63,299 nt of DNA from an uncultured bacterium (GTDB lineage Bacteria; Cyanobacteriota; Vampirovibrionia; Gastranaerophilales; Gastranaerophilaceae), in contig URPS01000009.1 of the NCBI GenBank assembly GCA_900549855.1, positions 1 to 63,299 of the forward strand, given 5' to 3'. The notes beneath the pieces are model-generated. The model was not told the DNA's origin. It did no database searches and saw only the letters and a list, made by a program, of their open reading frames with translations. Positions 44,805-51,902 of this stretch are shown piece by piece. The first letter of the stretch is position 1, and every line of letters starts with the position of its first letter. The position numbers and the translations under genes were made by a program.

Positions 44805-47555
44805 TTATTTTATCCTCTTCAATGATGATAAGAAGTTAAAATTAATAACATCGCCATCAACGGTAGTTAAGAATACTTGACAATCTTTATCATCAGCCTC
44901 AATTTTTGGCAATTGTTCCAGTTCTGCAGCATAATAGTTACTGTCATTTCTACCGCTTGCAGTTATTTTATTAGCAAGAGCGTTCAAAGATATATTTCTT
45001 AAAAATCCCGCAAAACCTTCACCTTTATTTGACATCTTGGTATATATTCTAAGTGAAGCGTCATTCGTTTCCAAATCATATCTGCCTATTATAAACGAGC
45101 TCAATTGTTTGGCAGATGATTTTATCATCATCCTTTGAACAACATTATCTTTAAGCTTCATTTCGCCTTTTATGACATCAAATTTGCCATCAGGAATGTT
45201 AACCAAATCTCCAAAAGTTACCGGAGTAATCATTGCGAGCGGATTTCTAAACAAGGAAGCAGCTTTTAAAATATATTCTACATATCCGATTTTTTCAATA
45301 GTTCCGTTTTGAATATTAAATTTTATATCTCCATTAAGTTTCAAGCTTGAATCCGAATTAATTTCAATTAACCCCATCGCTTTTCCGGAAATTTCTCTTG
45401 GCAAGCCTAAAAGTGCATCAGCCATTGTTGTGGAATTTACGTCCTTAACTCCTAGCCTTAAGTAATAAAGATTTTTGATTAAATCTGCTCTTACTTTTAA
45501 TGTAGAGATACCTTCCGCAATATCAAATTTATTGGATTGCAACTCAAGTACTCCATCCTTATCAAGCGTTAAATTTGCATGTAAATTGCCAAAATCTATA
45601 TTTTTATACTTACCTTTTTCAAGATTAAGCATGCATTTCTCAACAATTATTAAACCCTTAGTAAATGTTGAAACATCATCACTTTCAGAAATTTGATTAT
45701 CTGTATTCAAAGCTTGTTCTGCTGTTTGCATATTGTTTGTTGAACTATTCATGTTCAACATTCTTTCTACATCAACATCATCAACTGTAAGATTAACATT
45801 TTTTACGACAATCGGAAGTCTTAATTCGTTAACAATATATCCATTAAAATCATATTTTGAACGCTTAAATCTACCATTTGCAATAGCACCTAATTTATCA
45901 CCCTTTGCACCGATTTTTGCAGATTTAATGTAAAGTCTTTGAGCCGGTACAAAAACTTTGTCCAAAGTAATAACACCATCCATTGTTGGAAAAGCTCCGG
46001 AATTATCCACGCTTAAATCTCCGGAAATTGTTCCTTTTTTGAAGATTTTTTGACCGCATAAAAAGTTCAAAAATTCGCTTGGCAAAGGACGTGGAATTTT
46101 CATATTAATATCCAGCATTTTCATATTATCAGCCATGTCTAAATTGCCATTGAGCGATAATACAGGTGTCATGCCTTTTTTAAGTTCATTAGTTATATAA
46201 TAATCAATCGTATTGATTTTCAAAATATTTTTTACAACACTCAAATCAACTTTGAACAATGTTTTATAATCCTTTAGGACCATTGATTGGTCGCCAAGTT
46301 TAAATCCTTCACCTTCTCTTAGTAAAAAATACCAAACCAAGTCACAAGAACCGTTTTTAGAGGTCAAAGTTAGCCTTGAACCGGCATCACCAATTAGATT
46401 AATTGGTGCGCCAAGCATTTTAGTTAAATAATTTTTGAAGAAATCGTCATTTACAAAAATGTCAGAAACAATTTTTGTATCACAAGTTTTCCAATAATCT
46501 TTAACATCTCCTGACATTACAAAACTGTTCTCTTTTTTGTTATTATAAAAACCTTTGAAGTCCTTCAATGCAATATCTTTGTTTCCGATTTCCACAATAC
46601 CTTGCGTAATTTTTACAGGCATGTTTAACAAATCTTTAACCTTAAACTCTGATTCATTAACATTAATATCACCTCTAATATTATTTTTCGTAAGATGAAG
46701 GTTAAAATCCACACTACCATTAACATCTACAATTGGCGCAAGAAGTTCTTTGCCATTTGGAATAATTATGTTTGAGGTTAACATGTTAAAAATATCACGA
46801 GCTTTAAACTTGGAAGCTGCGATATTTGCTTCAATTCCTATTTTTCTGGAAGCAAATGCATCAATTACAATTTTTGACTTATCAATTTCAATCGGGAAAC
46901 TATCTACGTGTAATTCGCCATTTCCCATATATATTCTATGTTGATCATCAGCAGAGACAAAAATCTTATCCTGTCCCTTGCTCATCAAAAAATCAAAATC
47001 GAAATGTAGGTATTTTTTTGCTTTTGTTCTGTCAAACATTATATTTCTAGCATCAAATTTAATGCCAAAATCAGGCGTGTCATATGTTATTAAACATTTT
47101 CTCACACCGAAAAGTGCTGAGTAAAAATCAAGCGCAATAGGACTTTCTTTTTCCTCTTTTTTCTCTTGCTGCGGAATTAACGTAGAAAGCTCGGAAACAT
47201 TTGCATAAATGTTTTCAGCCATAATTTTTTTTACAATTATGCGTTTAGAAAAAATATTACTAAAAGAAAATTCCGTATCCAAACTCTTTAAATTAAGAAT
47301 TTCTTTTTTGTTTTTTTTAAGGCTGATTTCATCTAAAGTAAAACCAATATTAGGGCTAAAGCTTGTTGCAAGTTTTGGGTTTTGTATAATTAAATCCGCA
47401 TCCAAAAACTTTTTAACTTCTTTGCAGATAGTTTTATTTACCCAAGAAGATGATACGACTGTCGGAATAACGTATAAATATGTTCCAACTACACCGCCCG
47501 CTATAATTGCAGCTGTGCAGACCGTACCTATTAAAATTTTTATGCCCTTCTTCAT
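44805..47555 (-). CDS. second AsmA-like envelope protein, 916 aa
   Basis: N-terminal membrane span (residues ~7-28), then an AsmA-N-like segment (FLDADLIIQNPKLATSFSPNIGFTLDEISL), a long beta-repeat region and an AsmA-C-like region (about 720-860: GDIKFNIQNGTIEKIGYVEYILKAASLF, GRYDLETNDASLRIYTKM). Same family as the 1081-aa protein at 33364 but without its coiled-coil tail. Likely membrane-bridging lipid transfer. The ATG region overlaps the 3' divergent promoter of nothing recognised. Confidence 0.8.
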   Translation of the reverse strand: MKKGIKILIGTVCTAAIIAGGVVGTYLYVIPTVVSSSWVNKTICKEVKKFLDADLIIQNPKLATSFSPNIGFTLDEISLKKNKKEILNLKSLDTEFSFSNIFSKRIIVKKIMAENIYANVSELSTLIPQQEKKEEKESPIALDFYSALFGVRKCLITYDTPDFGIKFDARNIMFDRTKAKKYLHFDFDFLMSKGQDKIFVSADDQHRIYMGNGELHVDSFPIEIDKSKIVIDAFASRKIGIEANIAASKFKARDIFNMLTSNIIIPNGKELLAPIVDVNGSVDFNLHLTKNNIRGDINVNESEFKVKDLLNMPVKITQGIVEIGNKDIALKDFKGFYNNKKENSFVMSGDVKDYWKTCDTKIVSDIFVNDDFFKNYLTKMLGAPINLIGDAGSRLTLTSKNGSCDLVWYFLLREGEGFKLGDQSMVLKDYKTLFKVDLSVVKNILKINTIDYYITNELKKGMTPVLSLNGNLDMADNMKMLDINMKIPRPLPSEFLNFLCGQKIFKKGTISGDLSVDNSGAFPTMDGVITLDKVFVPAQRLYIKSAKIGAKGDKLGAIANGRFKRSKYDFNGYIVNELRLPIVVKNVNLTVDDVDVERMLNMNSSTNNMQTAEQALNTDNQISESDDVSTFTKGLIIVEKCMLNLEKGKYKNIDFGNLHANLTLDKDGVLELQSNKFDIAEGISTLKVRADLIKNLYYLRLGVKDVNSTTMADALLGLPREISGKAMGLIEINSDSSLKLNGDIKFNIQNGTIEKIGYVEYILKAASLFRNPLAMITPVTFGDLVNIPDGKFDVIKGEMKLKDNVVQRMMIKSSAKQLSSFIIGRYDLETNDASLRIYTKMSNKGEGFAGFLRNISLNALANKITASGRNDSNYYAAELEQLPKIEADDKDCQVFLTTVDGDVINFNFLSSLKRIK

Positions 47556-47587
47556 GACTTATATTATATCATTATAAAAAAGTAAAA

Positions 47588-47610
47588 GCGATAATTGTGT
47601 AAATTATCGC
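47588..47610 (-). terminator. Rho-independent terminator of the 93-aa gene
   Basis: GCGATAAT and ATTATCGC form an 8-base stem with 7-base loop. On the minus strand it is followed by TTTTACTTTTTT. Confidence 0.65.
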
Positions 47611-47689
47611 TAAATTATGTGTGTGTATTATATTATAGATTTTTTACAAAGTGTGTGTTCTATGGTAAATGTTTATCTCTAAAACTTGA

Positions 47690-47971
47690 TTATGCAATTG
47701 CTACAAATTGTTTTGATTCATTTTGAGGTACTTGATCGTTTTCACGAATCATACTGAATGTTCTGTATAATTTGTAACCCAATGCTTTTAATGGATTTGC
47801 GCTAACAGAGTCTGCGTTCTGTGCAAATTCTTTGTTCTGTTCAAACTTAACTGATGCTTGTGGATCTCTCAACATAAGAATTGCATTCTGTGAAGCAGTA
47901 TCCTTAGAAACATTGTTAGCTCTGAAATTTTTATTTATATAATTTATATTTGAAATTTTGTTAATTTGCAT
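47690..47971 (-). CDS. small hypothetical protein, 93 aa, with NFRAN motif
   Basis: Polar Asn-rich N terminus includes NFRAN (15-19), a variant of the shared motif. Start chosen at the ATG at 47971, 5 bases after GAGGTGA; the GTG at 47980 lies inside that site. No family recognised; probably soluble. Confidence 0.6.
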   Translation of the reverse strand: MQINKISNINYINKNFRANNVSKDTASQNAILMLRDPQASVKFEQNKEFAQNADSVSANPLKALGYKLYRTFSMIRENDQVPQNESKQFVAIA

Positions 47972-48379
47972 TTTTATCACCTCTGTGAACTTTCTGTTAG
48001 AATTAAGTGTTTGATTTACACTTCATTTAACAATTTCATTATGCTACATATAAAATAAAAAGTCAAGAGGGTAGAAGTTATTTTGTTAACTTTTGTGAAA
48101 CGCAGAAAATATAAGGTTTAGAGCATAAAATGTCGTTTTTACACTTAAAAAATAGCCCAATTGGGTATCGTTCATTTGGTGGAATTTATTTTTTGACTTT
48201 TTGTCATGGTTGATTTTAAAAAAGAGTATTTTTAGATGATTTTTTTGTAATTTCAAGGAAAAAGAAAGAAAAATCATTTGCGTAGTGTAAAAAATACACT
48301 AATTAACATAATTGTCTACTCTACTATTCACTAATTGAATTATTTATAGTATAATTTTGGCATGACGAGGGGATGTTAT
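47972..48379. other. 408-base divergent intergenic region with TACACT-type repeats
   Basis: No gene; the minus-strand frame at 48086-48277 has unfavourable composition. Three related sites occur: AAGTGTttgatttACACTT (48003-48021), TTTTTACACTTAAAA (about 48133-48147) and TAGTGTAaaaaaTACACTA (48283-48301). TATAAT at 48350-48355 is the promoter of the first plsC. Confidence 0.45.
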
Positions 48380-49066
48380 ATGTCACAAGATAAAAATACT
48401 AGCAACAATCATTCATTAAGGGAACCTGAATTTTATAACAAATGGCGCAGTTTATTTCAGTTTTTGGTAACTCACGTTTTTTACATGATTAGGTTTAAAC
48501 TGGTTTATCGCTTAGAAGTTTATGGCAAAGAAAACATTCCTGACGATAATAATTTTATTGTTGCTGCTAACCATCTTTCAACACTTGATCCTCCGCTTGT
48601 GTGTGGAGTGATGAATAAGCCTGTTGCTTATATGGCAAAAAAAGAATTATTTGAGAATCCTTTCATGCGTTGGTGGTTAAATTGGCTTGGAGCTTTTGCT
48701 GTTGATAGAGAAAAGCTTGGAGTTTCTACAATTAAAACGGTTAAAAATTTAAAGAATACGGATTGGGTTCTTGGTATTTTCCCACAAGGTACAAGACAAG
48801 AAGCCGGAGAAATCAGTCATATAACTAAGGGATTTGCTTCTCTTGCAAAAAGTACTAAGTGTGGTATTTTGCCTGTTGGAATCACCGGTACACAAGAAGT
48901 AAAGAGATTTCTATTCAGTGGAAAAATTATTGTCAGAATCGGTAAAGTTATACCTTATACTGACGATGTCGCAGGTATGGTGGTTGATTGGGAAAAATCT
49001 ATAGAGGATTTAACCGGTTTTAAGTATGTTCAAGATGAAAAAATAGAAGAAAAAATTAATTCATAA
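48380..49066 (+). CDS. plsC: 1-acyl-sn-glycerol-3-phosphate acyltransferase
   Basis: 228 aa. NHLSTLDPP (HxxxxD, catalytic), FPQGTR and GILPVGITGT are the PlsC blocks. It makes phosphatidic acid for phospholipid synthesis. Start chosen at the ATG at 48380, 7 bases after GAGGGG; an in-frame ATG at 48362 coincides with the expected transcript start. First of a tandem pair. Confidence 0.9.
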   Translation: MSQDKNTSNNHSLREPEFYNKWRSLFQFLVTHVFYMIRFKLVYRLEVYGKENIPDDNNFIVAANHLSTLDPPLVCGVMNKPVAYMAKKELFENPFMRWWLNWLGAFAVDREKLGVSTIKTVKNLKNTDWVLGIFPQGTRQEAGEISHITKGFASLAKSTKCGILPVGITGTQEVKRFLFSGKIIVRIGKVIPYTDDVAGMVVDWEKSIEDLTGFKYVQDEKIEEKINS

Positions 49067-49092
49067 AATTAAGATATAGCTGGAAAGATAAA

Positions 49093-49764
49093 ATGGAAAC
49101 AGAAAAAAATTATAACAGAAGAAGTGAAAAAGATTACAGCGCCTTTAGAGCATTCTATTATATGTTGTTTTTAGGTTTGGTTGTTTATCCTGTTACAAAA
49201 CTGATGTACAATTTAAGAATTGTAGGTCGAGAAAATGTTCCTAAGAATTCACATGTTATATATGCAGGGAATCATGTGTCTTATTTGGACCCTCCAATTA
49301 TATCTCTTGCTGTATGGAAAGCAGTTGCGTATATGGCAAAGCAAGAGCTTTTTAAAGATGATAATAAATTGTTAAGATTTCTTGTGCATACACTTGGTGC
49401 ATTTGCGGTAAATCGTGATAAGCCGGAAATCGCAACTTTTAAGACTGTAAAAGCAGTATTTAATACTCCTTGGTCTTTGGGGATTTTTCCTCAAGGTAGA
49501 ATTATTAAAGAGCCTGTTATAAAAGATATTCATAAGGGATTTATTGTATTTGCCAAGAAATTCAAAGCTGATATTGTGCCGGTTGGTATTAAAGGATTTG
49601 ACGGATACGCAAAAAAATTGTTCCAAAAACATATTACAGTAACAATCGGTAAACCGATTTCTTATGAATTGGACGAGGATGTAATTCTAAAAGAATGGGC
49701 AAGACAAATTTGTGAATATACAGGATTTGAAAACCAAATCGAAAACGAAGTCAAGGCTTATTAA
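49093..49764 (+). CDS. plsC: second PlsC-family acyltransferase
   Basis: 223 aa. NHVSYLDPP and FPQGRI match the PlsC motifs (usual FPEGTR; RI replaces TR). It is 26 bases downstream of the first and clearly a tandem duplicate with much divergence, so acyl-chain or acceptor specificity may differ. A GTGCTACG palindrome follows the stop. Confidence 0.88.
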   Translation: METEKNYNRRSEKDYSAFRAFYYMLFLGLVVYPVTKLMYNLRIVGRENVPKNSHVIYAGNHVSYLDPPIISLAVWKAVAYMAKQELFKDDNKLLRFLVHTLGAFAVNRDKPEIATFKTVKAVFNTPWSLGIFPQGRIIKEPVIKDIHKGFIVFAKKFKADIVPVGIKGFDGYAKKLFQKHITVTIGKPISYELDEDVILKEWARQICEYTGFENQIENEVKAY

Positions 49765-49919
49765 AATGTGCTACGCACGTAGGTACTACGTACGTAGACA
49801 TTGGGTCGGCTTCTTGGTAGAAATTACAAGATTGTTTAACAATCACAAGCTCCGCCTCGAAATGGGACTACAAAAAGATGATTAGAGGCTTAGATGCGAA
49901 GATGCGTAGGAATTTATCC

Positions 49920-49998
49920 AAGTATGGCACGTCCCCTCTCCACGGGGGAGGTACAGACATTTCTAAAACTTAATTCTCGCCCGCAACATCCATTGAGC
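49920..49998 (+). repeat. M2 repeat, 79 bases, copy 1
   Basis: Begins AAGTATGGC, includes the CCCTCTCC/GGGGGAGG hairpin and ends CATCCATTGAGC. Differs from 63221-63299 at 5 positions. The second copy runs off the window end, so the full element may be longer. Confidence 0.85.
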
Positions 49999-50102
49999 TG
50001 GAGAGATATCACGTTGGTGACAGAGAGGGAATTATTTGTTAACGAACATTAGTAAGTTTAGAAATTCGGGTGGGGGCTAATTTATAGTTTATGGTGCGTA
50101 AT

Positions 50103-50243
50103 TTGTCAAAAAAATTTGAGAATTTTCGTGGCAATCCAGAAATTATCATCTAACTGGATTACTTCGTTTTACACTACACTTACTAGCTTGTAGGTTACAT
50201 TACACATTTGAAAGTGAAGTGAAATACGTTCCTCGTAATGACG
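50103..50243 (+). repeat. REP-like palindromic element, long form, copy 2
   Basis: In plus orientation, matches the reverse of 31063-31202, including GAGAATTTTCGTGGCAATC, CACTTACTAGCTTGTAGG and TTTGAAAGTGAAGTGA. The left end in both copies continues into an A-rich segment. Confidence 0.75.
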
Positions 50244-50392
50244 TAACGCAAGATTACAAGCTTAATATACTTGGTGGGCGAACTTAATAACTTTAAGACT
50301 TAACGGCTTTTGTAATATTTCTTTACAAACTAGCAATTTTTATTTTTACACTACTTTATCTCTATGCAAAAGAATGAAAGGTTTTATACAGC

Positions 50393-51784
50393 ATGAATAT
50401 TTTAGCACTGAACAATTTAAAATTAGGAAATTCATATAATAATCAAATTAAACAAAATAAAATGACAGTTCCGACTTGGGGGCTCAAAATGAATGCACCG
50501 TTGGGCGAAGATACTGTTACTTTCTCTACACAGCCTCAAGCACAGGATGTTGCGTTTAAAGCAGCACCAACTGCAAAGTTTTTAACAACAAGAACCGGTG
50601 GAGTTTCAAAAGCTACAGCAAAAGAAATTAATGCAATTGCAGAAGAATCTCAACCGGCAATTCACGGTTTTATAATGAGTCTTTTTTCAGACTATTTAGT
50701 TACTGAAAGCAAGCCAAATAATTTAATTTTATTTATTTCTGGAAGAGCAAAAAAACCGGATTCTATTGCAGAAAAAAGTAAAATTATGCAAGAAAATACA
50801 AAAACCGGCATTTTGAAAAAAATGACAGATTTGAATGGTGAAAAAATAGTATTAGCAGATGGTTCTCGGAAAAATGTTCATAAAACATTAGGTAAACTTT
50901 TAGATGCTGTTAAAAAAGGTTTGGTTTATGTAGAAGAAGTGGAACCAAAGCGACCAAAAGCTGCAGCAAAACTAAAAGGAAAAGAAAGGTCAAAATGGGA
51001 TTATGCAGATCCGGCTTTCTTGCAAAAATTTATAAAAGAAGCTGAACAAGCTATGAAAAGACCTGTAACTTTTGAGGATCCAAGCACAGTATCCGGAACA
51101 AAAGCAAATTATACAGCTCTTCACTTTTTATTAAGACTTCCCGGACAAAAAAGACCATTTGAATTACAACTAATGGGACCAAGTGTTGCAAAATTTAAGC
51201 ACTTAGACGATATTTTGTTTAAGATTTTGAATAACAAGAATGTTGACAAAAAATATCAACCGATTGTCAACGTATTAAAACCTCTTGTAATGACTCAAGA
51301 TGATAAAACAATGGCTAAGTATATAAAACTTCGTGATAAGATGGGTAAATTAAAATTTACACAAGCTGAATACGAAAAATTAACCGGTAGAATCACTATG
51401 GGTGATGAAAAATTGATTAAAGAAACTGATTCTAAAGAATTTAGTGCAAAAGTAGATAGTTTACTTCGTTCAAAAGATGTTAAACGTGAAGATTTGAATA
51501 TTTTAGCTGATAATGTTGAATTAGAAAGTGATTATCAGGATAAAACGTTTGTTAAGAATTTCAGAACAAAGGTTGCACAGCACGATTTGTTTGCGGATTA
51601 TAGAGCGGAAGCCTTTTTATTCCAAAGAACAAGACCACCAATAAAATACAGTGCAGATGATAGTCGTGAGTACTTCTTGCCTATGACGGTAGATTTACCA
51701 GGGGAATACGACTTGAACAAGCTTAATAGAATGTTGATTGAATGCGAAAAAAAGGGTGCTGATTCTAAAACTGCTAAAAAATAG
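50393..51784 (+). CDS. degenerate alarmone-synthetase (RelA/SpoT-fold)-like protein with N-terminal VAFKA motif
   Basis: 463 aa, no signal peptide. VAFKA sits at residues 53-57. The central part parallels the (p)ppGpp synthetase domain: SGRAKKPDSIAEK (~116-128, cf. GRAKHYYSIYNK of Rel), KANYTALHFLL (~238-247, cf. YQSLH) and RPFELQLMGP (~254-263, cf. EVQIRT). The first Arg/Lys, the Tyr-x-x-x-His and the catalytic-type Glu are kept, but the DLYD...VRVIV strand is poor. It may be a toxSAS/tRNA-modifying relative or an inactive fold. Convergent with the real rel gene. Confidence 0.5.
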   Translation: MNILALNNLKLGNSYNNQIKQNKMTVPTWGLKMNAPLGEDTVTFSTQPQAQDVAFKAAPTAKFLTTRTGGVSKATAKEINAIAEESQPAIHGFIMSLFSDYLVTESKPNNLILFISGRAKKPDSIAEKSKIMQENTKTGILKKMTDLNGEKIVLADGSRKNVHKTLGKLLDAVKKGLVYVEEVEPKRPKAAAKLKGKERSKWDYADPAFLQKFIKEAEQAMKRPVTFEDPSTVSGTKANYTALHFLLRLPGQKRPFELQLMGPSVAKFKHLDDILFKILNNKNVDKKYQPIVNVLKPLVMTQDDKTMAKYIKLRDKMGKLKFTQAEYEKLTGRITMGDEKLIKETDSKEFSAKVDSLLRSKDVKREDLNILADNVELESDYQDKTFVKNFRTKVAQHDLFADYRAEAFLFQRTRPPIKYSADDSREYFLPMTVDLPGEYDLNKLNRMLIECEKKGADSKTAKK

Positions 51785-51902
51785 TAAAGTGTTTGGTGCA
51801 GATTTTTCACTCTCATGCTGAAACCCACCCGCATTTGTACGGCTCACGTAGTTCGCCTACAACTGCGACCATCCTAACAAGGGCGGTAGATTTGGTGTTT
51901 TT
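51785..51902. other. 118-base gap with unexplained GC-richer segment
   Basis: 51825-51890 (CACCCGCATTTG...AACAAGGGCGG) is richer in GC than its surroundings and ends with TTTGGTGTTTTTTT. It does not fold as a tRNA by eye. Possibly another dispersed repeat fragment or terminator. Confidence 0.3.

Larger units (their letters stand above)
49765..50392. other. 628-base gene-free stretch with several repeats
   Basis: No coding frame is supported. It holds the GTGCTACG palindrome (49768-49797), the 79-base M2 repeat (49920-49998), a TTTATGGTGCGTAAT element end and the long REP-like element (50103-50243). Confidence 0.7.

Noticed and set aside
48086..48277. 63-codon minus-strand open frame in the gap before plsC
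   Set aside because: No ribosome site, Phe/Lys/Leu-rich composition typical of AT-rich non-coding DNA, and it overlaps candidate operator repeats.
51785..51902. Possible tRNA or small structured RNA
   Set aside because: The TTCG and paired segments do not make a cloverleaf and no T-loop/anticodon arrangement could be drawn.
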